Of a stretch of DNA of 64,000 nt, positions 52,191 through 60,293 are shown piece by piece. Where the stretch lies: positions 372,001 to 436,000 of the forward strand of contig CAVPVV010000001.1 in assembly GCA_963709325.1 (NCBI GenBank), written 5' to 3'. Below the pieces are notes generated by a model that was not told the origin of the DNA, searched no databases, and worked only from the letters and a program-made list of their open reading frames with translations. A program made the position numbers and the translations under genes. Source of the stretch: VFZN01 sp963709325 (GTDB taxonomy: Bacteria > Acidobacteriota > Vicinamibacteria > Vicinamibacterales > UBA2999). Position 1 is the stretch's first letter; each line of letters starts with the position of its first letter.

Positions 52191-52529
52191 CTACTTCTGA
52201 ACGCTCTTTAGTTCCTCGATGAGCGCGGCGATCGTCCCCTGCACCGGCTCGGACGGTTCGATGAATTCGATGCCCGAGTGGTACATCACGATGTCCTGAT
52301 CGACATCGATGATGCGGGAGTGCGCGACGCGACCCTTGACGACGATCGAGCGATCGCGGAGAGTGAGGCGGAAGTCGTAGAGCGCGTCGAGGTGCAGAGG
52401 GAACAGCGTCTCGACCAGCATGCCGCCGGTGCTCACCTGCTGCACCGTGATTGGCTGGTACACCTTCACTTCGCCCTGGAGTGCGCCGAGAATCGGCACG
52501 CGCTCCGAATCTCGTTGCGCCCTGGTCAC
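52191..52529 (-). CDS. PilZ-domain protein
   Basis: A 112-aa cytoplasmic protein. RAQRDSERVPILGALQGEVK provides an R-x-x-x-R-like start, and VQQVSTGGMLVETLFPL provides the (D/N)-x-S-x-x-G element in the form QVSTGG, followed by the barrel strand DFRLTLRDRSIVVKGRVAHS. PilZ proteins are c-di-GMP receptors; the imperfect first motif makes binding uncertain. GTG start at 52529, 6 nt after a consensus TATAAT: leaderless. Possible partner of the GGDEF and HD-GYP proteins in the window. Confidence 0.75.
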   Translation of the reverse strand: MTRAQRDSERVPILGALQGEVKVYQPITVQQVSTGGMLVETLFPLHLDALYDFRLTLRDRSIVVKGRVAHSRIIDVDQDIVMYHSGIEFIEPSEPVQGTIAALIEELKSVQK

Positions 52530-52535
52530 TTCATC

Positions 52536-52541
52536 ATTATA
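52536..52541 (-). promoter_or_regulatory. consensus -10 box TATAAT, 6 nt before the PilZ GTG
   Basis: On the minus strand TATAAT is followed by GATGAA and the GTG at 52529. The best-matching member of the leaderless promoter set. Confidence 0.6.
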
Positions 52542-52681
52542 GGTGCGTGATGCACGCTCCCTGCGCGCGATTGTGCGAGAGGTGTGCAACCGACCGGGGA
52601 TATGCGTGCACGCGAGATCGCGCGCCTGCCGCCGCCAGCATGAAATGGCGTGGTCGATCACCCGTTTGAACGGTCGTTTGA

Positions 52682-52687
52682 TAAACT
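52682..52687 (+). promoter_or_regulatory. -10 box TAAACT before the thiolase operon
   Basis: TAAACT ends 9 nt before the thiolase ATG (52697); near-leaderless. TTGAAC...TTTGAT precedes but spacing does not fit a clear -35. Confidence 0.4.
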
Positions 52688-52696
52688 CGATCGATC

Positions 52697-53899
52697 ATGA
52701 GTCGCTCGGTTGTCATTCTCGGCGCGGCACGGACGCCAATCGGGAAGTACGGCGGGTCGTTCAGGGACGTGCATCCCGCTGAGCTCGGCGCCGTGGCCAC
52801 CCGCGCTGCGCTGGGCGCGGCGGGCCTTGCCGCGGATGACGTGCAGGATGTGTGGATCGGACACGGCCGTCAGGCCGGTTCCGGTCCCAACCCGGCGCGG
52901 CAGGTGGCGCACCGCGCCGGCATTCCGCATGCGGCGCCGGCGCAGACGATCAACAAGGCGTGTGCATCGGGCCTGCAGGCGATCGCAAGTGGAGCGCAGG
53001 AGATTCTGCTCGGCGAAGCCGACGTCGTGCTTGCCGGCGGCATCGAGTCGATGAGCCGCATGCCGTACCTCGTGGACTCGATCGACGCGCGCTGGGGCCA
53101 CAAGATGGGACAGTTCCAGTTCGTCGACGCGATGTATCGCGACGGCTTCCAGTGTCCGCTGTCGAACCTGATCATGGGCGAGACCGCGGAGGTGCTCGCG
53201 CGCCAGTACGGCATCACCCGCGAGCAGTCCGACAGCTTCGCGCTCGGCAGCCAACAGAAGGCCGAAGCGGCGCAGAAGGCCGGCCGCTTCACGGACGAGA
53301 TCGCCCCGGTCACCGTTACCGAGCGTGGCAAGAGCATCGAGGTGGTTGCGGACGAGCATCCCCGCCACGGAAGCACCATCGACGCGCTTGGGAAGCTCCC
53401 CCTCACGTTCCCGAAGGTCGAAGGACACGAGGGCATCATCACCGCCGGCTCGGCGTCCGGGATCACCGACGGCGGCGCGGCGCTCGTGCTCGCCTCGTCG
53501 GAGTTCGCGGAGGCGCGCGGATTGCGGCCGCTCGCGACCATCACCGGGTGGGCCAGCGCCGGCGTGGACCCGCGGATCATGGGGATTGGGCCGGTGCCGG
53601 CCGTGAAGAAGCTGGAGCAGCGCACCGGGCTTGGCGTTGGCGACTTCGATCTCGTGGAACTGAACGAGGCGTTCGCGGCGCAGGTCCTCGCCGTGCTGGC
53701 CGACCTGCCGATTCCGGAGGACCGGCTCAACGTCAACGGTGGGGCGATCGCGCTCGGCCACCCAATCGGCGCCACTGGGGCCCGCATCGTTGTCACGCTA
53801 CTCCATGAGCTGCGCCGCCGCGGTGGCGGGCGCGGGTTGGCCACGCTGTGCGTGAGCGGGGGGCTCGGAATGGCGCTGGCGCTCGAGGTCCGCGGTTGA
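52697..53899 (+). CDS. acetyl-CoA acetyltransferase / thiolase
   Basis: A 400-aa thiolase joining or cleaving acyl-CoAs. Active-site Cys in NKACASGLQAIASG (about residue 90), NEAFAAQ (LVELNEAFAAQVLAVL), GGAIALGHPIGATGAR with the catalytic His, and a second Cys in TLCVSGGLGMALALE. The start SRSVVILGAARTPIGKYGG is typical. First gene of the cluster thiolase / isopropylmalate-dehydrogenase-like / thiolase / 3-hydroxyacyl-CoA dehydrogenase; its TGA overlaps the next ATG. Confidence 0.93.
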   Translation: MSRSVVILGAARTPIGKYGGSFRDVHPAELGAVATRAALGAAGLAADDVQDVWIGHGRQAGSGPNPARQVAHRAGIPHAAPAQTINKACASGLQAIASGAQEILLGEADVVLAGGIESMSRMPYLVDSIDARWGHKMGQFQFVDAMYRDGFQCPLSNLIMGETAEVLARQYGITREQSDSFALGSQQKAEAAQKAGRFTDEIAPVTVTERGKSIEVVADEHPRHGSTIDALGKLPLTFPKVEGHEGIITAGSASGITDGGAALVLASSEFAEARGLRPLATITGWASAGVDPRIMGIGPVPAVKKLEQRTGLGVGDFDLVELNEAFAAQVLAVLADLPIPEDRLNVNGGAIALGHPIGATGARIVVTLLHELRRRGGGRGLATLCVSGGLGMALALEVRG

Positions 53900-54945
53900 T
53901 GAACATCGCGGTCATCGCGGGCGACGGCATCGGCAAGGACGTCACGGCCGAAGCGGTGAAGGTCCTGGGCCGGGTCGAGGAGCTGTTTGGACTGCCGATC
54001 ACGCTCGAGCAGCTGCCGTGGTCCGCGGATCACTACCTGAAGACCGGTGAGACGATGCCGGCGAACGGCTACGACCTGCTGCGCTCGTTCGACGCCGTTT
54101 TCGTCGGCGCGCTCGGCGATCCGCGCGTCGCCGATAACCGCCACGCACGCGACATCCTGCTCGGGACGCGGTTCGAGCTCGACCTCTACGTGAACTACCG
54201 CCCGGTCCGGCTGCTCGCCGATCGGCTCTGTCCGCTCAAGGACCGGGGCCGCGCCGACGTCAACTTCGTCGTGTTCCGCGAGAACACCGAAGGCATCTAC
54301 GTCAGCGTCGGTGGACGCTTCAAGGCCGGGACCGAGGACGAGGTGGCGATCCAGGAGGAGATCAACACCTACAAGGGTGTCCACCGGATCATCCGCCACG
54401 CCTTCGAGTACGCGCTGGCCCACGGTCTCACCAGGGTCTGCATGGCCGACAAGAGCAACGCGATGCAGCAGGGGCACGCGCTCTGGCAGCGGGTCTTCCG
54501 GGCCGTGGCCGCTGACTATTCGGGCATTACGGCGACGCACCAGTACATCGACGCGCTGGCCATGTTCCTGGTGAAGGATCCCGGCCAGTACCAGGTGATC
54601 GTCACCAACAATTTGTTTGGCGACATCATCACCGACATCGGCGGGGCACTGCAGGGCGGGCTCGGCATGGCGGCCTCGGGAAACATCCATCCCGGCCGAA
54701 CTTCGCTCTTCGAGCCGGTTCACGGATCGGCGCCTCCGCTCGCCGGGAAGAACCTCGCCAACCCGATGGGCGCGATTCTTTCGAGCGCGCTGATGCTGGA
54801 GACACTTGGGCAGGTCGACGCCGCGCGGGCCATCGAACGCGCGGTCATCGCGGCCATCGACGCCGGACAGACGACCGGCGACATCGGCGGTGCGCTCGGC
54901 ACCCGCGAAGTAGGCGACTGGATTACCGCACGCATTCATTCGTAA
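53899..54945 (+). CDS. isocitrate/isopropylmalate/tartrate dehydrogenase family protein
   Basis: A 348-aa NAD-dependent beta-decarboxylating dehydrogenase. IAVIAGDGIGKDVTAEAV at the start, the substrate loop LGTRFELDLYVNYRPVRLL, VFRENTEGIYVSVGG, DKSNAMQQGHALW, the metal motif NNLFGDIITD and EPVHGSAPPLAGKN. The substrate loop differs from leuB (LLALRQALGGFANLRP) and its R-F-x-x-D-x-Y-V-N-x-R-P form is nearer tartrate / D-malate dehydrogenases. So it is not a second LeuB in all likelihood. The ATG shares its A with the thiolase TGA. Why it sits between two thiolases is unexplained. Confidence 0.82.
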   Translation: MNIAVIAGDGIGKDVTAEAVKVLGRVEELFGLPITLEQLPWSADHYLKTGETMPANGYDLLRSFDAVFVGALGDPRVADNRHARDILLGTRFELDLYVNYRPVRLLADRLCPLKDRGRADVNFVVFRENTEGIYVSVGGRFKAGTEDEVAIQEEINTYKGVHRIIRHAFEYALAHGLTRVCMADKSNAMQQGHALWQRVFRAVAADYSGITATHQYIDALAMFLVKDPGQYQVIVTNNLFGDIITDIGGALQGGLGMAASGNIHPGRTSLFEPVHGSAPPLAGKNLANPMGAILSSALMLETLGQVDAARAIERAVIAAIDAGQTTGDIGGALGTREVGDWITARIHS

Positions 54946-54960
54946 CGAGGGCTGAATTCC

Positions 54961-56142
54961 ATGGCAGAGAACGTGTTCATTCTCGGCGGCGCACGCACGC
55001 CGATGACCCAGTACGTGGGCGGGCTGAAGGACGTGTCGGCAATCGACCTCGGCGCCGTCGCCGCGCGCGGCGCGCTCGCCCGCACCGCCGTCCAGCCCGA
55101 ATGGGTGGACCATGTCGTGTTTGGAAACGTGCAGCAGAGCAGCGTGGACGCGCATTACGGCGCGCGCCACGTCGGTCTCAAGGCGGGGCTTCCGATCGAG
55201 GTCCCGGCGCTCACCGTCAACCGCCTGTGCGGCTCAGGCATCCAGGCCGTGCTGAGCGGCGCGCAGCACATCCAGCTCGGTGAAGCCGGCGTGGTGCTCG
55301 CCGGCGGCATGGAGAACATGAGCCAGGTGCCCCACATCATCCGCGGGCTCCGCTCGGGACTGAAGCTCGGGCAGGGCAAGATGGAGGACTGGCTGTGGGA
55401 AGGCCTCAACGACCCCTACGCGGGCTGTTCGATGGCAATCACCGCCGAGAACTGTGCCGCGAAGTACGGAATCACGCGTGAGGAGTCGGACGCCTTCGCG
55501 CTGCGCAGCCAGCAGCTCGCGCACCAGGCCTGGTGCTCCGGCGTGATGAAGCAGGAGGTCGTTCCCGTCGAAATCAAGGGCCGGAAGGGCGTCCAGCTGG
55601 TGGAGCAGGACGATCACATGCGTCCGGAAACCACGATGGAGGTGCTTGCAAAACTGCCGGCGGCGTTCAAGAAGGACGGCGTGGTCACGGCCGGCAACGC
55701 CAGCGGCATCGTCGACGGGGCAGCGGCGCTGGTCATCGCCAGCGAATCGGCCGCTAGGGCCCGCGGCGTCACGCCGCTCGGTCGGATCGTGTCCTGGGCA
55801 ACCGTCGGCGTCGAGCCGACGATGATGGGGATGGGACCGGCGCCGTCGATCCGGAAGGCGCTGGAGAAGGCGAACCTGTCGCTCGCCGATCTCGATCTCA
55901 TCGAGATCAACGAGGCCTTCGCGGCGCAGTATCTCGCCTGCGAAAGAGAGCTCGGGCTGGATCGCGAGAAGGTGAACGTCAACGGCGGCGCCATCGCCCT
56001 CGGGCACCCGCTCGGCGCGAGCGGCGCTCGCCTGCTGCTGACCCTGCTCCTGGAGCTGCGGCGCCGCGGTAAGCAGTACGGCGTCGCGTCGGCGTGCATC
56101 GGGGGCGGTCAGGGGATCGCCATGATTGTGGAAGCAATGTGA
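54961..56142 (+). CDS. acetyl-CoA C-acyltransferase / thiolase
   Basis: A 393-aa thiolase, distinct from the one at 52697. Cys in NRLCGSGIQAVLSGAQHI, EINEAFAAQYLACE, His in GGAIALGHPLGASGAR, and Cys in ACIGGGQGIAMIVE (the canonical C-x-G-G-G-x-G). AGGG lies about 9 nt before the ATG. Together with the 3-hydroxyacyl-CoA dehydrogenase downstream it points to beta-oxidation or acetoacetyl-CoA metabolism. Confidence 0.93.
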   Translation: MAENVFILGGARTPMTQYVGGLKDVSAIDLGAVAARGALARTAVQPEWVDHVVFGNVQQSSVDAHYGARHVGLKAGLPIEVPALTVNRLCGSGIQAVLSGAQHIQLGEAGVVLAGGMENMSQVPHIIRGLRSGLKLGQGKMEDWLWEGLNDPYAGCSMAITAENCAAKYGITREESDAFALRSQQLAHQAWCSGVMKQEVVPVEIKGRKGVQLVEQDDHMRPETTMEVLAKLPAAFKKDGVVTAGNASGIVDGAAALVIASESAARARGVTPLGRIVSWATVGVEPTMMGMGPAPSIRKALEKANLSLADLDLIEINEAFAAQYLACERELGLDREKVNVNGGAIALGHPLGASGARLLLTLLLELRRRGKQYGVASACIGGGQGIAMIVEAM

Positions 56143-56147
56143 TTGTG

Positions 56148-56180
56148 GCGGGAGTCGGGAACCGGGAGCCGGGAGTCGGA
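56148..56180. repeat. word repeat (GGGAGTCGG)
   Basis: Units GCGGGAGTC, GGGAACC, GGGAGCC and GGGAGTCGG lie in the 42-nt gap between thiolase and 3-hydroxyacyl-CoA dehydrogenase, the inverse of the GACTCCCG word at 21906 and 46060. Confidence 0.6.
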
Positions 56181-56184
56181 CAAC

Positions 56185-57033
56185 ATGGCGATTAGAACAG
56201 TAGGGGTGTTGGGATGCGGCTTGATGGGCGCTGGAGTGGCGCAAGTGTCGGCCGCTGCGGGTTTCAAGACGGTCGTGCTCGAAGTGAACGGCGATGTTCT
56301 CAAGAAGGGACTTGGCCGGATCGAGAAGTTCCTCACTGACGGCGTGGCGAAGGGCAAGGTTACCGAGCAGGTGAAGACGACGACGCTCGGGAACCTGGCC
56401 GGGACGACGAGTTACGGCGATCTGAAGGCGTGCGATCTGGTGATCGAAGCGATCGTCGAGAACGTCGAATCGAAGAAGCAGGCCTACGCTCAGGTCGAAG
56501 CGGTCGTCGGGACTGACTGCTTGATCGCGTCGAATACCTCGTCGCTCTGCATCACCGAGCTCGCGGCCGCCACGAAGCGGCCGGATCGCTTCGGCGGGTT
56601 GCACTTCTTCAATCCCGTGCCGCTGATGAAACTCGTCGAAGTGATCAAGGCGCTGTCCACGAGCCAGGAGACGTTCGACGCGCTCTACGGCTTCGCCCAG
56701 GCGATCGGCAAGGAGCCGATCACCGCCCCCGATCGCGGCGGCTTCATCGTCAACCGGCTGCTGGTGCCGTATCTGCTCGACGCGATCCGATGCCTCGAGG
56801 AAGGGCTCGGAACCGCCGAGGACATCGATAAGGGGATGAAGCTCGGGTGCGGCTACCCGATGGGGCCGTTCACGCTGCTCGATTTCGTGGGGCTCGACAC
56901 CACCTACTACATCGCCAACATCCTCTTCGAGGAGTTCCGCGAGGCGCGCTTCGCGCCGCCGCCGCTGCTGAAGCGGATGGTGTTGGCCGGATACCTGGGC
57001 AAGAAGGCCGGCCGCGGCTTCTACACCTACTGA
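56185..57033 (+). CDS. 3-hydroxyacyl-CoA (3-hydroxybutyryl-CoA) dehydrogenase
   Basis: A 282-aa NAD-dependent dehydrogenase of the HBD/HCDH family. Rossmann motif VGVLGCGLMGAGVAQVSAAAG, catalytic His-Glu pair as GGLHFFNPVPLMKLVEVI, substrate/NAD residues SNTSSLCI, FIVNRLLVPYLLDAI, and C-terminal PMGPFTLLDFVGLDT and GYLGKKAGRGFYTY. The ATG at 56185 is chosen because the upstream codons in frame are repeat-derived. No enoyl-CoA hydratase is fused, matching the short single-function form. Confidence 0.94.
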   Translation: MAIRTVGVLGCGLMGAGVAQVSAAAGFKTVVLEVNGDVLKKGLGRIEKFLTDGVAKGKVTEQVKTTTLGNLAGTTSYGDLKACDLVIEAIVENVESKKQAYAQVEAVVGTDCLIASNTSSLCITELAAATKRPDRFGGLHFFNPVPLMKLVEVIKALSTSQETFDALYGFAQAIGKEPITAPDRGGFIVNRLLVPYLLDAIRCLEEGLGTAEDIDKGMKLGCGYPMGPFTLLDFVGLDTTYYIANILFEEFREARFAPPPLLKRMVLAGYLGKKAGRGFYTY

Positions 57034-57050
57034 GAGGCACCGGTTTCTTT

Positions 57051-57815
57051 TTACTTCGTCAGCTTCTTGAGCAGGATCTCGGCTTGCTGCTTGAAGCGCT
57101 TGTCCTCGGGCGTCCACTCGGGGTTCAGAGGGGCGTCAATTGCGGCGCGGAGCTGCTGGCGTGCCTCGTCGTGCTTCCCAAGTTCATCGAGGGTTTCCGC
57201 GAGGAACAGCCGGGTGATGATGCTGTTCTCGTCGTAGGTGAGCGACTTGCGGAGGTGCTGTTCGGATTTCTGGTCGTCGCCGCCGAACATGCCTGGCACC
57301 TTGAAGTACCAGCGACCGAGCGCGCGGTCGGGTGAGCCCTGCAGGAACGCTGGATCAATCGCGAGCACGGATTCGAGTGCTTCCCGGATCGGCGTGCGGT
57401 ATTTGATTCCCTGCCGCAGGCCGTACGATTCGGCGAGCGCGCCCATGTTGGCGGCCATCCAGTACAGCCCTTCGGGGCGCTTCGGCTCGATCGCCGCTGC
57501 CGCCTTGCCGGCGGCGACGCCGCGTTCGAGTGCGGCACGCCGCTCCGGCTGCGGCAAGCCGTTGGTGCCCAGCCAATACTCGCCGCGAGAGGCCTTCCAG
57601 GCCGACTCGAAGTCTTTGGGATTCGCGGCGAGTCGGGCGGTCCAGATTTCGACTGCCTTCTTCGCTTCCGGCAACGACTCGCGTTCGCGGTAGAGCTCGT
57701 CGGGGTCTTCGGCCGCAACGGGTTGGGTGGTCGGCGCATCCAATACGGTGATGGCACTCACTGAACCCGCGCTGTTCGCGGCCGTACCGCCGGCCGCCGA
57801 CCCTGAAACCAGCAT
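57051..57815 (-). CDS. TPR-like tetratricopeptide protein, probably exported
   Basis: About 254 aa. The body is helical pairs: AKKAVEIWTARLAANPKDFE, AALERGVAAGKAAAAIEPKR, PEGLYWMAANMGALAESYGL and a final NSIITRLFLAETLDELGKHD, consistent with TPR folding. The start is uncertain: the ATG at 57815 (LVSGSAAGGTAANSAG) or an in-frame ATG at 57842, which would add RCCIGVLY and give a better signal-like hydrophobic stretch but overlap folE. No ribosome site is clear. Divergent from folE with overlapping promoter space. Function unknown; similar proteins report metabolic-stress roles only by annotation. Confidence 0.6.
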   Translation of the reverse strand: MLVSGSAAGGTAANSAGSVSAITVLDAPTTQPVAAEDPDELYRERESLPEAKKAVEIWTARLAANPKDFESAWKASRGEYWLGTNGLPQPERRAALERGVAAGKAAAAIEPKRPEGLYWMAANMGALAESYGLRQGIKYRTPIREALESVLAIDPAFLQGSPDRALGRWYFKVPGMFGGDDQKSEQHLRKSLTYDENSIITRLFLAETLDELGKHDEARQQLRAAIDAPLNPEWTPEDKRFKQQAEILLKKLTK

Positions 57816-57816
57816 G

Positions 57817-57822
57817 TACAAT
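57817..57822 (+). promoter_or_regulatory. -10 box TACAAT, 6 nt before folE
   Basis: TACAAT followed by ACGCCG and the ATG at 57829; leaderless. The box lies at the very start of, or just upstream of, the divergent TPR gene. Confidence 0.55.
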
Positions 57823-57828
57823 ACGCCG

Positions 57829-58434
57829 ATGCAGCACCTCATCCACAGCTTGCTGGAGGAGCTCGGCGAGGATCCGTCTCGGGAAGGTCTCGTCCGGACG
57901 CCCAAGCGTGTCGAGAAGGCGCTGAAGTTCCTGACGAGCGGATACCAGGCGGACATCGACACCGTGCTGAACGACGCCTTGTTCAGCGTCGATTATAACG
58001 AGATGGTGATCGTCAGAGACATCGACTTCTACAGTCTCTGCGAGCACCACCTGCTGCCGTTCTTCGGCAAGTGTCACGTGGCCTACATTCCCAACGGCCG
58101 GGTGATCGGCCTCAGCAAAATTCCGAGGCTGGTCGACATCTTCGCGCGCCGGCTCCAACTCCAGGAGCGCATGACCAACCAGATCGCCGAGACGATCCGC
58201 GAGAAGATCAACCCGCTGGGCGTTGCCGTCGTGTGCGAAGGCACCCACCTGTGCATGGCGATGCGCGGCGTGGAGAAGCAGAACTCCTATACCGTGACCA
58301 GCGCGATGGTCGGCGCCTTCCGCGACCACGCCCGTACCCGCATGGAGTTCCTCGAACTGCTGAAGCTCCGCAATCCCAGCCTGACGCAGGTGCCGCTCCC
58401 GCTCCCGGCTCCCGTCTCGCACCTCGAAGACTGA
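57829..58434 (+). CDS. folE: GTP cyclohydrolase I
   Basis: Converts GTP to dihydroneopterin triphosphate, first step to folate. The 201-aa protein has the zinc ligands in SLCEHHLLPFFGKCHVAYIP (C71 and following H) and the third in VVCEGTHLCMAMRGVEK, the catalytic His, and GLSKIPRLVDIFARRLQLQE. Type I, zinc-dependent. The ATG at 57829 is chosen because of the -10 box and family length; an earlier in-frame start would overlap the divergent gene. The final residues (QVPLPLPAPVSHL) come from CCCGCTCCCGG-type repeat units. Confidence 0.97.
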   Translation: MQHLIHSLLEELGEDPSREGLVRTPKRVEKALKFLTSGYQADIDTVLNDALFSVDYNEMVIVRDIDFYSLCEHHLLPFFGKCHVAYIPNGRVIGLSKIPRLVDIFARRLQLQERMTNQIAETIREKINPLGVAVVCEGTHLCMAMRGVEKQNSYTVTSAMVGAFRDHARTRMEFLELLKLRNPSLTQVPLPLPAPVSHLED

Positions 58435-58489
58435 ATCACGGGGGTTCGAAGGCACGAGGGTTCAAAGCACGCTCGTGATCTTCCCCGTG

Positions 58490-58495
58490 TACACT
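58490..58495 (+). promoter_or_regulatory. -10 box TACACT, 8 nt before the start codon
   Basis: TACACT followed by AGGCGGAG and ATG 58504. GGAG directly before the ATG is too close for normal initiation, so leaderless use is more likely. Confidence 0.45.
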
Positions 58496-58503
58496 AGGCG
58501 GAG

Positions 58504-59217
58504 ATGCGTTCGCTCGTCCTGGCGCTGGCCGTCGCGTGTCTTGCGGCCCCGGTCTTCGAGGCCCAGACCAAGAAAGCGCCTGCTCCAGCCAAGAAGACGG
58601 CGCCCGCTCCGTCGAAGAAGGCCGCGCCGCCTGCGACCTTGATGCGAGTCCAGGCGGAGATCACCTGCCCATCGGAGCTCGGCGCGGGCGTTCGGACCAA
58701 ACGGCAGTTCTGTGACGTGTTGTCCGGCCGCGACCCCGCCGCCGGCGTGCTGGTCGCCATTCCGCCGCACCGCGGCCCGGTCACGCTCTCATTCGAGCTG
58801 CACAACCGGCACACCTATTCCGAAGACCTCGTCAAGGCGCGGCAGGCGTTCCGCCAGTACACGGCCACCATTGGCGTCCTGACCATGGACAACACGCTGG
58901 TGGAGCGGGCGGTGATCCAGTCCGAGTTCCGGACCGAGAAGGATCTTTTCGATCGAATCGGCGGCGGAGCGGGCCCGGGCGGCGTGAAGGCGGTTGCGCC
59001 GAGCGGTGACGAGTTCATCACGATCGAATTGCCGGAAGCGGTCGGCGAGCAGGTGAGCCTGCTCGGGGAGAAGCTGACCGTGCGCCGTCCCGACGGCATC
59101 GACACCTTCGTCTCCGCTGGTCGGCCGGTTGCGACGATCAGCAACGTGATGGTCGAGTTCCGTCCCGGGCCGCCGCCGAAGAAGCCGGCGGCGAAACCGC
59201 CGCCCAAGAAGCCCTGA
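58504..59217 (+). CDS. secreted hypothetical protein with Lys/Pro/Ala-rich ends
   Basis: A 237-aa exported protein of unknown function. The signal peptide (RSLVLALAVACLAAPVFEAQ) is followed by a KKAPAPAKKTAPAPSKKAAP linker. A beta-rich core of about 160 residues has LMRVQAEITCPSELGAGVRT with a possible disulfide (Cys pair near TCPSEL and QFCDVL) and GPVTLSFELHNRHTYSED. The terminus is again PPPKKPAAKPPPKKP. The basic, proline-rich flanks suggest periplasmic wall or DNA association. It precedes a diheme peroxidase. Confidence 0.6.
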   Translation: MRSLVLALAVACLAAPVFEAQTKKAPAPAKKTAPAPSKKAAPPATLMRVQAEITCPSELGAGVRTKRQFCDVLSGRDPAAGVLVAIPPHRGPVTLSFELHNRHTYSEDLVKARQAFRQYTATIGVLTMDNTLVERAVIQSEFRTEKDLFDRIGGGAGPGGVKAVAPSGDEFITIELPEAVGEQVSLLGEKLTVRRPDGIDTFVSAGRPVATISNVMVEFRPGPPPKKPAAKPPPKKP

Positions 59218-59277
59218 GCCGCTGCTGCCTCGGCGGTGTTACGATGAGGTAATCGGTCCCCGGAAGGATACGTTGTC

Positions 59278-60267
59278 ATGCGTATCGTCTGGTTCGTTGT
59301 CGCCGGGTTCGTCGCGACGATCGCTTTGGCCAGGACCGCCTCCGACGAGCCCATCCAACCCATCAAACCGGCGGCGGTGACGCAGCCGGCGCTCGTGGAG
59401 CTGGGCAAACAGCTCTACTTCGACCCCCGCCTCTCGCGCTCCGGCTTTATCTCGTGCAACTCGTGCCACAACTTGAGCATGGGCGGCTCGGACAACCTCG
59501 CGACGTCGATCGGGCACAACTGGCACAAGGGACCGATCAACGCCCCTACCGTGCTCAACTCGAGCCTCAACGTGGCGCAGTTCTGGGACGGGCGGGCCAA
59601 AGACCTGCAGGAGCAGGCTGGCGGTCCGATCGCCAATCCTGGAGAAATGGCCTACACCCACGAGCTCGCCGTCGAGACCGTTGCATCGATTCCGCAGTAC
59701 GTTGGCGAATTCGAGAACGTTTTCGGCGCAGGGCCGATCGGCATCGCCAACGTGACCCGGGCGATCGCCGCGTTCGAGGAAACCCTGGTGACGCCGAACT
59801 CGAGATTCGACAAGTGGCTGCAGGGCGATCGCGCCGCGCTCGCCGCTGACGAGCGTGAGGGGTACGCGCTGTTCAAATCGAGCGGCTGCACCGCCTGTCA
59901 CAATGGTCCAGCAGCCGGCGGCGCGTCGTTCCGCAAAATGGGCATCGTGGAGCCCTATCGAACGACCAATCCCGCCGAAGGACGGGTAGCAGTGACGGGC
60001 CGTGACGCGGACCGCTTCAGCTTCAAGGTGCCGACACTGCGCAACGTCGAGCTCACGTACCCGTTCTTTCACGATGGCGCCGCCGAGACCCTCGCGGACG
60101 CCGTCGATATCATGGGTCGGATTCAGCTCGGACGGCGCTACACGCCGGGAGAGAACGCACAGATCGTTGCGTTCCTGAGGACCCTGACCGGGGATCAGCC
60201 ACGATTCGAGCTGCCGATCCTGCCTCCGTCTTCCGAGAAGACGCCGCGCCCGAGGCCCTTCTCCTGA
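59278..60267 (+). CDS. diheme cytochrome c peroxidase (MauG/CCP family)
   Basis: A 329-aa periplasmic peroxidase. Signal peptide (IVWFVVAGFVATIALART), heme motif 1 CNSCH (residues 60-64), heme motif 2 CTACH (204-208), with GKQLYFDPRLSRSGFISC, FWDGRAKDLQEQAGGPIANP and FSFKVPTLRNVELTYPFFHD as CCP landmarks. It detoxifies H2O2 using electrons from small cytochromes or azurin. GGAAGG is 10 nt before the ATG. Family length is normal. Confidence 0.94.
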   Translation: MRIVWFVVAGFVATIALARTASDEPIQPIKPAAVTQPALVELGKQLYFDPRLSRSGFISCNSCHNLSMGGSDNLATSIGHNWHKGPINAPTVLNSSLNVAQFWDGRAKDLQEQAGGPIANPGEMAYTHELAVETVASIPQYVGEFENVFGAGPIGIANVTRAIAAFEETLVTPNSRFDKWLQGDRAALAADEREGYALFKSSGCTACHNGPAAGGASFRKMGIVEPYRTTNPAEGRVAVTGRDADRFSFKVPTLRNVELTYPFFHDGAAETLADAVDIMGRIQLGRRYTPGENAQIVAFLRTLTGDQPRFELPILPPSSEKTPRPRPFS

Positions 60268-60293
60268 GTCATCGAGCCCGAGGCGGAACCCGG

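Noticed and set aside
53899..54945. Calling this a second leuB
   Set aside because: The substrate loop LGTRFELDLYVNYRPV differs from the IPM loop of the true leuB and fits tartrate/malate-type enzymes better.
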